This document shows, one piece after another, positions 51,401-64,000 of a stretch of DNA of 64,000 bases. Made by a program: the position numbers and the translations under genes. How positions within the stretch are numbered: the stretch's first letter is position 1; each line of letters starts with the position of its first letter. The notes beneath the pieces were generated by a model. That model ran no database searches and was not told the origin of the DNA. It worked only from the letters and a program-made list of their open reading frames with translations. Source of the DNA: Piper betle (taxonomy: Eukaryota > Streptophyta > Magnoliopsida > Piperales > Piperaceae); NCBI GenBank assembly GCA_033002965.1, contig JAURVB010014703.1:186001-250000 (forward strand), read 5' to 3'.

Positions 51401-52483
51401 CAGGTTATTATTCTGTCATTGTGCTGTTACAACTAAATAATGCTTCTAGATAAGACTAGGCAATGATTATTAAGCAAACAAATCTCTTGATTCTTGGTCA
51501 TATTGGGATAGTGGCATGAGTCCTACTTTATTGTTTCAAACCTTCTATGGAAAATCAGTACAACAGACGTGAAAACTGAACTTTTTGAAACCAACATGTG
51601 GTTCCTTTCATTTGACCTGTAGATCAAGAGTCACTTTGTTTCTATAGTTAGCGGCATTGGTTTGATTTCTGTATTCTGCTTCTTCCCATTGCATTCTATT
51701 GTTTGTGTATTATTATACTGCTTCAATTTAAAGGTAAGATTGAATCCATTCACAATTATTTAGGACTAGGTGGATGAAGAAAAGAGGATTTTGTTGACTA
51801 ATATTTCTAAAATATAGCTAATGTTTCTGGTTCTTGTACTCCCTAAATGGCATCTAGAATGGGTTGAATTTTTACGTGTTCCTTTTTAATACAAAGTCAG
51901 AGTACTCAGTATTTTCTCCCTACATTCTGTGATTAAATTTGTGGGTTGTCCAATGTTGATGTTAGGAGATTGATAATATGATTTCCCTTTGTCTAGGTTG
52001 GTCGAGAACATGGGGAGAAGAACACTTTGGAAACGGGTATGTGATAGAATGAAAATTTGGTTGTGCTTTTCTAAGAAGATTGCTCACGAAGACTTGGATC
52101 CTGCTTCGTCATATTTTATTTGCTGAAGCTGTTTTTGTTATCACAGAAAAGTTCATAAATATGGGAAAAGTACAACAGGAGAAAGTTGGGACATTGTTGT
52201 TGATGAAGACACCTACTACGAGTAAGAATATATTTTAACTGTTTGGTCTTATACCCGAACTATTCTGACTTTGTAATTTGGAAGGATGGTAACGACATTA
52301 TAATTTATCTGCAGACCCGAACCGCATTATGGGTGGGCAGATGTTGTAGGGGACTCGAACCAATTACTTTCAATCGAGCCAAGGGAAAGACCACCTGGAG
52401 TTTACCCTAATTTCGATTTTGGATCATCTCCTCTCCCTCCAGATGATTCTTCAGAAAATGAACCTCCTATTCCTCTCTTATAA
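48416..52483 (+). CDS. ESV1: ESV1-like tryptophan-rich starch granule protein
   Basis: ESV1 and LESV bind glucans and help organise the starch granule in plastids. Exons: about 48416-48676, 48994-49085, 49203-49396, 49581-49620, 49761-49842, 50610-50687, 50777-50902, 51234-51354, 51997-52036, 52147-52221 and 52315-52483. The protein has the family's regularly spaced Trp/aromatic repeats: WWETWQEVMHQDEW, GWYEKWWEKYDAKGW, QSWWEKWGEHYDGRG, DKWAETELGTKWGDKWEE, WSRTWGEEHFGNG. The ending PHYGWADVVGDSNQLLSIEP, then PRERPPGVYPNF and a Pro/acidic tail, fits ESV1 better than LESV. Frame breaks: T5 at 51295-51299 should be T6 (KFFAGIGSRQ). The N-terminal exon is in the wrong phase for exon 2, so the exact start, though probably the ATG at 48416, is uncertain. 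Confidence 0.85.
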
Positions 52484-52935
52484 TCCTTTCATACCTATTT
52501 TTTTCTTTTTTGGGTTTGCCTTTTATTTGATTTATTAATTGGAACTCCTCTTCAAATGCTGGGGAGTCCTAAGTATACTAGACCTCATTGATTTTCAATT
52601 CATTTATTCTTCTATCACATTGATTTAGTATAGGTCAGACAAAGAAAGAGAAGACACAAGGTATGTTTGGTTAATGCCCCCTTGCTCTTGTATTTTTTCT
52701 TGCCATGATTTATCGATTTACTCTTACCCTGCACTCTTCCTTGTAATCATCTTGCGAACTACTTTTATTTGGTGATATTCATAAGCAAAATTGGGATATA
52801 CACTGGGTATCTGTTGGTGGTCTATACATTAAAAGGAAAACACATGAAGAAATTGATCCACATCAACAAAAATGAAGAGGATTAGAACTTAAAATAAAAG
52901 AATGGAGTATACATCTCTATTGGAGCAGGCATGAT
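52484..52935. other. Convergent 3' flanks of ESV1 and the O-fucosyltransferase
   Basis: AT-rich, no gene. A TTTATTTGATTTATTAATTGG stretch near 52524 may include 3' processing signals. Confidence 0.45.
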
Positions 52936-55900
52936 TCAATCTGAAAGTATGTTGTATAATTCAGCATCTTCTAACTTAATCAATGGTTCAGAATCAAGCC
53001 TGTCAGGTGGGAAGAAGTTATCGCCATCATCTGAATCGAACTCTGGCTCTTCTTCGCCAGCCATGTTCGTGGGTTCACTCCCCCTAATTTTTTCGACTTT
53101 CTGCGGAGCTTTAACTTCAGGCCTTTCACAAATACATGTTGAAGGGTTCTCATGAAATTCACCTCTACCGGGCTTCAACTCGTCTGGGTCACCCATGAAG
53201 CCTTTCTGATTAGTTCTTATCTTGGAGGAAAATGCATCCCATGTCATGTTTGCTCTGCTCAGGAAGATAGAAGACAGTTTCTTCGCATTTGGGCGTATAG
53301 TCCTCTTGTGGCCATAGTATCTCCTGAAAAGAAAACACCAGATTAGCGTATTAGATGCCAGCCATTCCTGGTTTCTCACAATGGATGAAGATTGCATGAA
53401 TGAATATAACTATTGGCTACCAAATATACACACTTCGAATAACAAAATCATCACGTACACAAGTCAGCTCCTACAAGGATTCAGAGTGTTACCATACCTT
53501 CGACCAGCCAAAATTCTGGCCATGTTTCCGTTGTTGTTGGTGACGAACACATCGCTTAAATCACAAACAATGAAGTCCAATGCAGCCATGCGAGAAGAAA
53601 AAAGAGCGAATGGAGCCAACTCTTCCTTAGTTGCAAGAGTTTCTTTAGAGTGGAAATTGGGAAATAGTGATTTAAGAGGTGCCAATGTCTCATCCCCTCC
53701 ATATATCAATCCTGATGCAACATAGATATGAACGTCATCGCCGAATCCTAAAGCTCTCAGCATAAGGCCAACCTCTTCTGGAGTAAGAGGGCACTTTCCA
53801 TGTCTTCTTTCTCTCTCAGGATTGCTTGTCTGCGGATAGAATTAGATTATGAAGTTTGAATCAACAAGAACGTCAACTCTCTAGATTACAAGATTCAAGA
53901 CAAAACCCATGATTCTTACATGCAGTGTCTTCCATCTTTTTCTGATTTCTCCCAGTTCTGCTCTTTCCTCATTTCCTCCACCATAATAGCATCCAGAAAA
54001 TGCAAGCATATCAGGTTCAAACCTGAAAGCAAGGTGATATTTAGCATTCCATGAGAAGCCAAGCAATTCTAATCTCATGAGGCAAGGATGATGTATAGTT
54101 CAAGACTTTCTACCTCAGGTGCAACGCAATAAAATGCTTGCTTCTTTCTCTCATTCTTTGTGCTAAAACTTTTCCCATTTCTTCGATTGGATCAGTAAAC
54201 TTCAATGCATGATAATTTACTCGGCATCTCAGTTTCTGTAAGTCTGCTTCCAGTTGATTCGAAAGTCTGTAATCAAATTTTGTAAGCTGCACAACCTGCA
54301 TTGTTTTCCACAAACTGAATTACTCTTAAAAAATATTACGAGAAGATACATTTTGCAGCCAGACATTGCTAGCAGAGTCCAATGACAATCACATCTCCCT
54401 CTAATTTTCATAGACAAGATAATATACAGCCATACATGCTTCTTCAAAAGTGCAGGCAGTACACGATTCTGGTAGCATTTTGGTGTGCATTTCCGAGGAA
54501 CACGCATCCTGTATGGATTCCCAGCAATTTTGCCACCCTTCTTGGGAAGCTGTCTAACAATCTTAACATCTTTTGAGAGCGAAGAAATAAACCAATCTAC
54601 ATCGAAGACATCTCCAAAATCACTACAGAAATCATCATCAATCATATGTGACCATCTTGAAAATATAAAATTTTTTATCAAATTCTAAGCTTCATATGGG
54701 GATAGCAAACCTCGAATCCTTCCAAAATGAATTCTCGTCCAACTTGGGGATGACAAGAGTTGCATTTAGTATTCGAGCTGCCACAACAGCATCTGTTATC
54801 TACAAAAAAAAAAAAAAACAGCGAGTTCATCATAAGCTTGCAAAAAACTTTGCTAGACCAGATTTTCTGTCATAGCTTACCAATCAAAACCTACTCACTT
54901 AATTATAAGAAACAGCTCAATTGAAAATTATCACCGAGTCATTGCCCAAGAATGATAACAACACTGTTGCATTTAGACAGTGTTGGCGTACATGATTCTA
55001 GATACATCTACAATGGCATATCCATCCAAATCTAAATATATATATATCTAATAGATCTTTATCTAAATGTATATATAGATATATAGATATATATATATAG
55101 GAAAAGATAAACTCTTAATATCATTATCAATTAAGGAAATATACCTAACTCTTTATATAGGGAGTATACACGTATAATTTATAGAATTACATAGAAGGAG
55201 AGATAGGCTGTGAAAATAGATTAGGTTATAGTAATCAAACCTTGATCTTGGAAATCTTGGAGGGCAGATTGAAGACTTAGACATCCTACATCCGATTTCA
55301 GGTATTTCTCATTCTTATTTTAGTTCCAATTAATTATATTAAGAAATAATAAATAAAAATAAACAAGAAGAAGAGATATGTTTTCAGAGCAGATCTTACC
55401 CCAGTTCTCTGTTGGTTTAGTCCTCCACTGGTTGCAATCATCAGATAGCGGTTGGAATGTGTTACAACTTCAGCAGCTGAATAACAACAGAACTTCATGG
55501 TTATGTGCGAATTTTTTGTCCTTTCTTCAAATTCCATAGTGAATCTAAAATACAAAAGGAACAACGACTACAAATGGAATTCATAACACAAAATTAACAC
55601 GCTTAAACTCACAAGTCGATCAGTGGGAAAGTTTGGAGCAAACCAACTAGAACAGGATTAGATACGACTATCATCTTATACACACGAAATCAATCAACCA
55701 AAAAAACATGAGCGACCTCCGAAACTCATCTAATTATTTTCTTTATCAGATTTAGCTACTTAATTTGAAGAAAACCATTGTTTCAGAAATACATCGATGC
55801 AAACACAATTTTTACATACATCCATAATTAACAAATATATGAGAAATGATCATCCCCAAGAAAAATTACAAACATGGAAACATTTCAACCGGTATGTAAA

Positions 55901-56229
55901 AGGATTGTAAGGATGCCAAACCAAACATTGCACTAAAGAGGAGAAAATTAAAAAGTGGGCACACACAAGGAAACTCGCCGGTCGAATTGCTGCAACCGTA
56001 ATAGAATTTCGCCCAAGCAGATCTCCAGAGATTTTTCCCGCCGCTCCCTCCCCCACTCTACACGATCACCACCCCAACAAAATCACATGAAAACAAACAA
56101 AAACAAAGCACAAAATTCTAGCAAAACCAGAAAGAAAGACGGCACCCGGCTATCAAAAATACTGTTATCTGTAATCATACGAAACCTAGTTCAGCGTCCA
56201 TGTCCCCCCCAACACAGCACGCCTTTTTG

Positions 56230-56260
<31 letters not shown>

Positions 56261-56735
56261 AGAAAAGAAGAAACTACAGGAACCCGAAAGACCTCCTCCT
56301 CCACGGCGCTCCGAAGACCATCAACGCCGCCGCTCTTTGCTATCTTCTACAACACAGATAATTCAACCACCAGCCAAAAAACACCAAAATGTCAACATTC
56401 ACAGATCATCAAACTGATAAAAAAAATCCCGAAAAATTTATCGTAACGACTTACGAGAAGGATGACGGGGTGCCCGGCTGTTGGTGGAGTGGAAGTGAGG
56501 AAGGAGACGACGGCGAGGAAGAGCAGAGCGGCGGCGGAGAAGGCCGAGATGGCCGAGGCGACCGGGTAGCGCCGCCCGGTCTTGCGGTGAAGTAGGGGTG
56601 GTGGCGCCGCCGGAGAGTGCTGCCATTGGTCTGAAACTGTGGAGGAGCTCAGGAGGATGGCCGGAGGTGGAGGTGGCGGCCGGCCGTCGGTGGTGGGGAG
56701 GAGGGGAGTGGGAGGAAGTGCAAGGACTCGGCCAT
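52936..56735 (-). CDS. O-fucosyltransferase family protein (GT106-like, Golgi type II)
   Basis: Exons: about 56735-56455, 56346-56278, 56057-55967, 55476-55400, 54799-54711, 54622-54436, 54295-54114, 54022-53920, 53829-53498 and 53323-52936. Exon 1 encodes a type II signal anchor (RRYPVASAISAFSAAALLF). Catalytic-domain motifs follow: NRYLMIATSGGLNQQRTG, ITDAVVAARILNATLVIPK, DVDWFISSLSKDVKIVRQLP, FIALHLRFEPDMLAFSGCYY, ALDFIVCDLSDVFVTNNNG, NMARILAGRRR and YYGHKRTIRPNAKK. The HLRFEPDM element is the family's proposed nucleotide-sugar motif. The family transfers fucose or rhamnose in the secretory pathway; the acceptor here is unknown. Phases from exon 2 to the stop all close. The N-terminus needs a one-base repair to join either ATG 56735 (MAESLHF) or ATG 56626 (MAALSGG) to the anchor. 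Confidence 0.88.
56234..56262. repeat. (GAA)n in an O-fucosyltransferase intron
   Basis: About nine perfect AGA/GAA units next to the exon-2 donor at 56278. Confidence 0.85.
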
Positions 56736-59700
56736 GGAAGTTCCCACCAAAGCTTGGACCATTCGTGTTTATAAAAAAAGGCGGGGATTGTTTTACTATT
56801 TTGACCTTTGATGTTTTGATATTGTGTTTATAGCCTTTGTCTTTTCCATATTCTAAAAAAAGGATTCAAGGAGGTGTGATGTTTTTTTTACTCTTTGGAA
56901 GAAGTGTTGTGTTGTTTATGGAATTCAATTAGTAGATACAAGAAGATTTTTTAGAGTGGAGTGTAGTTAGAGAAATTTTTTGAAGTTACTTTGCATTTTT
57001 AATTTTTTTTTCAATCCAGATTAAAAGATAATTATATTTAAAAATATTTTATATTCATTTAATTTCATGTCTTGTTTGTAATGGTGCACACATCATTCTG
57101 TGTCCTTGTTAATATCTCAGTCATCATATGTTTTGGGCTCACACAACATGAATTGCATGCATCTTTCTTATCATATGTACAACTCATGATTCATGTTAAA
57201 TTACTAATTCAACAAGATATAGATAAGTGTAAACAAATCTATTTCTTCAAATAAATTATAGTTAAATTAATTTTTATCTCTATAGCAATGGAATATAATC
57301 ATTTACCATAAATTTTATGTTCAACTACAAAGAATGATTTGATAAAAAAAGTATACCCAATTTTTTCGCATTGCACTCAAACAAAAAAAATATTTTTAAT
57401 AATTTTTTTATATATTTTACAAAAAATCTTTTTATCTTTTGAATCTTCCATTTTTCAAGCATGAAAAGCAAACTTGTCAACTGTGAACAAGTTGGTATCT
57501 GAAGATATAAATATTAAACGAAATAAAATATAATCAAGTATTAAAAAATGTTAGTAGGATGTGGTTGAGAGCAGGTTAAACAGGTTTAGGTGGAGAAATT
57601 GTGAACATTTGAAAATGGTTTTTGTACAAGTGCTTTGACTGTTATTTTGTTAAGCTAAATAATAACAAGGCCGGACAAAATATAAAAATCTTAATAAATT
57701 TCTCTCTCACGTGATGTGTCGTAGATTTCTTCGAAGACGAAAATACCCATAAATTGACACAATAATTTGCGAGGATGCGAAGTCTTAAATGGGCATTTGC
57801 ATTGAACAATGTGTTAGGCCCCGGATTTATTAGAGAAGGTAATAACCAAAGGGTGGCATTATGTTGGACAAGAATTAAAATCTTAATCTAATTTTATATA
57901 CAGTATATAAACAATTAAATTTATTTTTTATTAATAAAATGAGAATTTAATATTGGTTTGTGATTAAAAGGAGGGGAATCAATTAATTAAAATATAAAAA
58001 ACTAAAAAATATAATAAAAATACTTTATATTGTAAAGAATTATTTGTTTGAATCCCGTTAATTTTAATTTTTTTAAAATTATACAATAACAATATCTTTC
58101 ATTACAGAAGATTACAGGTTCGAATTCGAATAACATTAATTTTTAACTTCCTACTAATAAGAATTCGTATAATTATCTTAAATAAATATAATAAAAATAA
58201 AAAATAAATCAAATAATTATAATTTATCTTTTATTCAATTAGGATATATCTTTAAAATTAATAAGAGTATATATTTATAATATTAAATTATTAAGATCTA
58301 TCTAATTATTTAATAAAAAATTATGTATTAAATTAAAATTTCTCTGGTGTAGGTCAAGCATGGCGTAATTTATGTAACTCTATCAATACTGAGAAGATTC
58401 ATTCTATTTGGTGGGTTTATTTATCTACAATCGTCCTACGTTCGCTTGCATGTTTGTTTGGATCGTATAAGGTTTGAATGGTGTAGGCTAGTGAATGGAC
58501 ATAATCCAACTTGATATGATTTAATTATATTTGTATCTATTGTTATTCGGTCTAAGAAAGTATGCCGAGATCAGTAATTTAAGATTAATTAGAATTCAAT
58601 GCTCGACTTAGTAAAATTTCATTTTTATGTTCGCCTTAATTTCAAATGAATATTATACTCAAAACTCGATAATTTATATACAAAATTAAATATTCACAGA
58701 CTATATTATTTGATATTTAATATTAAGGTCACAAGTCGAGATAACGTTAGCTTCAAAATATTGTACTTTGATATAAATTTCACTATATGAAATAATTATT
58801 AGATAATAAATTTTAATTAAGCAGTTGATTTGAACTTGATTCAAAATTAATTAAGGATTAGTTGGACTTGCTCAATATAACACGGCTGTGGAGCTCTGGC
58901 AGGTTCCATGGCGGTTGGCTGCGTACCGAACATCCAACAGATTTCAACGACGTCCCTACTCTCCTCCCTCTTTCCTTCTTCGCATTAAACAAAAGCCGAT
59001 TGATTTAGTCGCGCCATTGACGTCTCATTATCCCAAGTCCTGGCGAATGACAGCATTGTTTGATCAACTCATGATTTGTCAATTTGGCATCCATGGTAGT
59101 GCTTTACATGTATCTCTGTTTTTTATATGATGCCACAAGAACATCAATTCCAGAGTATATATAAATGGTTTAGACGACCACCTTGCAAGCATTCTTTGGC
59201 CAACAAGTGTTCTTTTAATCATCTACTACTTGTCCATGATGAACGACCCAGAAGCTTACCTGCTATCTTTTCTGTTTGTCACAAGCTACACTTATAATTC
59301 TAATAATTGATGACTATGTAAACGGGTAAATACTGTTAAATTATAAGCTTCCCAGTATGTCAACAGCTATAACTTGCATTACTTAATTAGTTTATATTTT
59401 AAAAAATTAATGCTGACATCTGAGTGACGAGGTTAAATATAACAAGTTACGTGCTAAATATCAATATCTTGATCATGAGTGTGCATTTTGATAACTATAA
59501 TTATAACATGACCGTGCATTGAATATGCACTGATATTTATTGATTAAGCGGTAATTTGTCAAGTTGATGTCAATTATAAGTTAAAATGTACGAATCAGTC
59601 GTGCATGCATTTTTTCTAAGTCAATTTGATTAAGAGTAGACAACACCACCAAACGTTAACTCATGTACACGAGAGCGTTCATCGATGCATCCGTCGCATT

Positions 59701-61536
59701 TTGGACGCACCCAACATACCAAATTAGGATCATTAATATATGAAGGCAAACTTTGTAGCAATGTGATTATGATCCTAAGAATTATCAAAACGTTTGGCAA
59801 TGGTAATTTTTTGCAAGCACGAAGACTACTTTCTCGATTTTGCATGGGAGTGATAGGTTAATTTCTTTCATTAAGGAAATATCAATTATATACAGACCAC
59901 TGTATGTCAGTGTATTTACTATTTAACGTGTATCATGTGATGGGTTACTACTAACCACTTAGTATAAGTTATGAATTTGATGTTACATATAAGATAGTGT
60001 CGACATCTCATTTAATATAATCTCAAAGCCAGAAGAAGCTAGCAGTCCAGATTGGCCGTCCCCAGTAAAATGAAGTCAAAGCGTGAGGTTCTTAATTCGA
60101 TTGTCCATGTCATTCTACTTCCAGATATATCGAATATCTTTGAGAAGAAGATGATAAACAAAGTTGGCTCCAACATAGAGCTATCCCAAGAACATTGATC
60201 CCCAGGAAACAATTAGGCCCGTAAATGATCATTTGATTTACCAATTTATCAACATGTTGAATTAAATAGAAGAAAATTGATGTAAGAAAAATAGTTAAAA
60301 ACTTGTTTAAGTTAACTAAACTGGCTTTAAATGTAAACGGTAATGATAAAAGACTGCCATAATTAATTTATCAATTTCATCAAATATTATTTAATTATTT
60401 TATGCGTAATTATAAAATTTATTTCTACCTTAACATTCATTTTGAACCTTTAATCATCCAAACATCAATTTGAAGAAATTATTTAATTTAAATTATTTAT
60501 TTACTTATTTTATGGTTTATAGTATTAGATTAACATAATTTGGATGGTATTTATAATTTGTGAATGAAAAAATATTTTAAATAACATAATTTTTAACCAG
60601 CTTAATAAAATTATTTCATAACATATAATTTTTAACCAATTTGACCATATATTAACCATTTAACAAATAATAAAATAGTCAAAACTTGGTTGTAACATAA
60701 CCTTATAAATTTGGGTAATGACTTGGTTACGACAAAAAATTTTAAAATAATAAATGGTTATATAAATGTTATTGACTGAACCATAACCAAGTCGTTTATA
60801 GCCCTAGACACGATGAATATTTATTGTGAAACTTGTAAACAAAATATACTTTGTTTTCTTAATTATACATTGAAGATTTATGTTCAAAGTCCTTACTTTC
60901 ACACAGCTAAATTTACAATTTTATTAGTCTTACACAGAAAACAATCTAATGTAAGATAAAGGGTAAAGAAAAAAGCTGCAATCATGGGACACTAAATGTT
61001 AACAGTAGTAAGGTGACAAGTACATCGGAATCATTCACATTCCTTCTCTTTCAATATTGAAATATCTACAAAAGCTAATCAGGATTTAAAGGAAACTTTT
61101 AAAAGGACCTGATTTCAACCTATATATCACAACTTCCAATTGTTGGTTTGCATATCCTTCTGAAAAACAAGTCGAGAGCATCCGTGATAGTATATAATCT
61201 TGTGGCCTAGTTAATTGTCACACATCCTCGAATAGAAATTCGTAGGAGCAGAGTCTTTGCATGCTTCACGCCCAACTGACAATAAAATGCATATTCAGCG
61301 ACTCTGTTTTTTTTAGGCAGAGCAATATTCAATGAAAACAAATTGCCAAATACTTGAGAATAAACAAAAGATGAATTCCTCAAGATGAATAAACAAAAAC
61401 GAATGGACTGAAAATTAGAGATAATATACATCGGTAAGCAAACATCAACGAATGATGAAACAGTTGGGATGATGAAGGTATTATGTACACAAAATAGAAA
61501 CATAACCTCGTCCAAACTGGCAACAGTCATTCACGT
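56736..61536. other. 4.8-kb AT-rich intergenic region
   Basis: No gene recognised. One moderate-GC island at 58885-59110 has an 80-codon frame (+) beginning MELWQVPWRLAAYRTSNRF with no domain I know. 58430-58870 repeats the ACTCGAT/GACTTAGT style of the dispersed repeat near 44770. Confidence 0.45.
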
Positions 61537-64000
61537 TCACTGCATCTGCCTGTCCTTAAACATCTGACCCAATTGTGTGTACAGAAACCACTGCTCTTCC
61601 AAAGAAAGGTTCTTCAATATCTGAACATGCATGTGACAGAAAGTTCTGCTACTTAGCATCACAGAATAGCTGATAGGTTGTCATTAACAATTAATATGTA
61701 GAATATTCGTCAACAATGAGATAAATAAGTCCCAACTGACCTGGTCCATAATCATCTCCACTGAATAGCTTTCAGGTAAAACAAACGACTGATGATAGAT
61801 GTATGCAAACACAGCCATCACCATCTGCAAAGTGGAAATGAGGATTGTGAGATTCAATCAGCTTCCAGTATAAGATAACAGGTTATATTTGATGCAGGAC
61901 GTCCTGCATCAATATTCCTCAAGTCATCTCCCTATGAGCAGTTAGGCATTCATGAAGCAAGCAGGAATTGCACTTTCGGATATAGTATCTGTTGGATGAC
62001 CCTGAAGACCAAGGCATCTGATATAACCGGAAAATTTTCCAATGTACATAATTAATTTCGGATACTATATTTTCACAGCAAAAACATACATAGATAGCTG
62101 ATTGCATAACTAATATAGTATAAATACAAATTAAATGAATAAAAACAAAGCATCAATAAAAAAGGCTCTTACATAGCCCCTCCAGGCTCCAATACTGAAT
62201 TTGATGAAGAAACAACATGGATTTCACCTCACACAAACATGTAATACTTTCATTTATATAATGAAACATGCTTACGTAACACGGATTTCCAACATGCTTT
62301 CAGGAGACCACTAACGAATATCACCAGCCGTGATTTAAAACATATTATTTTTTAAATCATCTTTTCTCATTGTGAACTCAAGCCTTATAACAGAAGCAAT
62401 ATGCAAGCGACATATCATCATCACATCAGCGACAGTCATATTGCACATAAATGCTGTGTCGGCAACAATGCTGATAATTCGCCAAAAAGCTACCATAGGC
62501 AACAGGCTAAATTAAGGGCACCTCAATTTAGTTTGACACAATAGCATGGAACTTATATTGAATAAACCATTTGAAAAAGAAAAGAAAAGGTCAAAAAACA
62601 AACAAAAACACCATCACCAACCAATATAAGGGCATGCCATTCTCATTCCATTTTCCAAGTTTTCTGATAGATTGCTATCAGATTAGCATTTCGTAGACAT
62701 TATATTTAGTTTACCCGGCACCTAAAAGATCTCATGTCAAAGAATAGCTCAGCAAACCACACCTGACAATCCATTCTATCTGTGATCCCTCCATGCCCAG
62801 GTATGCTATCACCAAAGTCCTGCAAATAATATTTTCAATTTTAGATGGTTTAAACACTTGTCCTAAAAACTCAAGCTGTTAGGAAAGGAAATCGCCTAAT
62901 ATTTATTTTAACACTCCTTGTGTGTAAACAAATTTTTAAAGCTTAGTAAGTGGACAAACACGGGGCAAATAATCCACGAGTACAACATGGGGCAAATTAA
63001 TATTTTTTTAGGCATATATTGCCAACGGGAATTGAACCCCTATCCTTTGGCTCTAATACTATGTAAATTTTAGATAGTCTTAATCACTTATCCCAAAAGT
63101 TCAAGCAATTAAGAAAGGGAACCATTTAATATTTACTTTAACAAATCATAATGTAACAAAAATGAAATTTGAAGATTAAATCATTCCTATCTCAGTTAGT
63201 CATAATTTCAAAAGAGAAAATGCACCTTAATTTTAAAAGCTCGTTTGAAGCCACTGGCAAAAACCCTCCAAATGGAGCAATAATCGATGCAAATAGCCCA
63301 AATGCCAAAGCGTGCCATTGAACAGGCAATACTGACACCTTTTTCCAGGTAAGCTGAAAGGAAAAAATTGCATGAATGAGGAATTCTACAAACCATTATT
63401 CACGCAACCACACATCATGTAGCCTTATGCCATTTAAAGATGATCCCCCATATGCTAACAGCTCAGTTCTCTCAGCAGTCAGACATGATTATTGCCTTTA
63501 GCAATCACTAATTGGGTGAAAACAGTGAGCAGAATGCAAGCATTGCTATTTACTAGATAGGTGTGTCATGCTTATATTTCAATTGAAGGCATTTATGTCA
63601 GCCATAAGCTTCCCGCATTAACTGATAGTTAAAAATGGCCATCAGCCAATTGAGCTGCAACACAGGCTGGCAAATGAACTCTAGAACAGTACCACAACAC
63701 AAAAATTATCAAAAAAGCCTACACTGAATTCTATCATAAACTTAGTTATTCAACGAAGGGACAGTTTGGTTTCATAGATTATGAGAGAGAAAAAGAAAAG
63801 GAAGAAAGAAAGAAAAAGAAAAAAAAATCCTGTCATATTCTCTCATGTGTTTGATTAGAAAGAAAAGAAAATTTGTAAAACATCATTCTCACTTTCCACC
63901 ATTTTCTTAAATTTTTTGTAGGAAAATAGTTTGCGAAGAAGTTTTCCACCATGGTGGAAAACAAATTTCTTTTCTCACATTTTCCTTCAAACCAAACAAG
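61537..64000 (-). CDS. CDS1: Phosphatidate cytidylyltransferase (CDP-diacylglycerol synthase), 3' part
   Basis: Makes CDP-DAG from phosphatidate and CTP in the ER for phosphatidylinositol and related lipids. Visible exons: 63353-63226, 62819-62763, 61825-61741 and 61620-61537. The first two cover FKRAFKIK and [19 protein letters not shown], the S-x-KR-x-K-D...DR.D CDS signature with its catalytic Asp residues. Then [16 protein letters not shown] and the C-terminal cytosolic tail [18 protein letters not shown], stop at 61537. The N-terminal exons lie beyond the right edge. Exon 63353-63226 is 128 nt where 129 is needed: T5 (A5 at 63259-63263 on plus) should be T6 to read GGFFASGFKR. Confidence 0.9.
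63758..64000. mobile_element. Possible small inverted-repeat element in a CDS1 intron
   Basis: Begins near ACAGTTTGGTTTC and the window ends CAAACCAAAC, its near complement. Internal purine runs and CCACCATGGTGG suggest a short inverted-repeat element. The right boundary is at the window edge, so no target duplication can be checked. Confidence 0.35.

Overview
The window is nuclear DNA from a flowering plant, almost certainly a eudicot. The evidence is AT-rich spacers, many short exons with GT/AG junctions, and plant-specific proteins: starch branching enzyme I, the tryptophan-rich starch protein ESV1, a LysM GPI-anchored receptor protein, a LAZ1-type protein and a plant O-fucosyltransferase. 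Class I branching enzyme is missing from Arabidopsis, so a different dicot lineage is likely. I cannot name the species. No organellar, bacterial or viral segment, CRISPR array, rRNA or tRNA was seen.

Layout, left to right. 83-2687 (+): 3' part of a penta-EF-hand-like gene. 4116-6290 (+): histidine-phosphatase (phosphoglycerate-mutase-like) gene, with a 124-bp foldback just upstream. 6778-13000 (-): complete starch branching enzyme I. 14475-17170 (-): LAZ1/DUF300 protein. 18922-23805 (-): two-BTB protein with a C-terminal discoidin-like domain. 25692-29304 (-): an EF-hand gene in two pieces, separated by about 3.3 kb of repeat-like DNA that includes a 383-bp tandem duplication. 30772-32977 (-): ribosomal protein L7a. 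33504-34829 (+): single-exon F-box gene. 35382-36604: twin GC-rich palindromic elements between (TA)n tracts. 40834-42966 (+): LysM GPI-anchored protein with a proline-rich minisatellite. 44007-44600 (-): RNase P/MRP subunit POP5. 45325-46247: hAT-like nonautonomous transposon with an 8-bp target duplication. 48416-52483 (+): ESV1. 52936-56735 (-): O-fucosyltransferase. 61537 to the right edge (-): phosphatidate cytidylyltransferase.

Two genes act in starch granule biology: SBEI makes branch points and ESV1 helps order or protect the glucan. They lie about 35 kb apart with unrelated housekeeping genes between, so this is linkage and not an operon.

The most important structural observation is that most multi-exon genes carry one or more single-base deletions, mostly in homopolymers, while everything else in those genes is intact. 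Exon-length arithmetic shows exactly one missing base in RPL7a exon 2, SBEI exon 6, the last LAZ1 exon, the EF-hand exon at 2057-2132 and the CDP-DAG synthase exon at 63226-63353. This looks like uncorrected long-read consensus error, not a cluster of pseudogenes. Spans given for these genes therefore need a one-base repair to translate. I found no undescribed enzyme system. The strongest candidates for new biology are the TA-bounded palindromic elements, the split EF-hand gene and the repeat-bearing tails of SBEI and the LysM protein.
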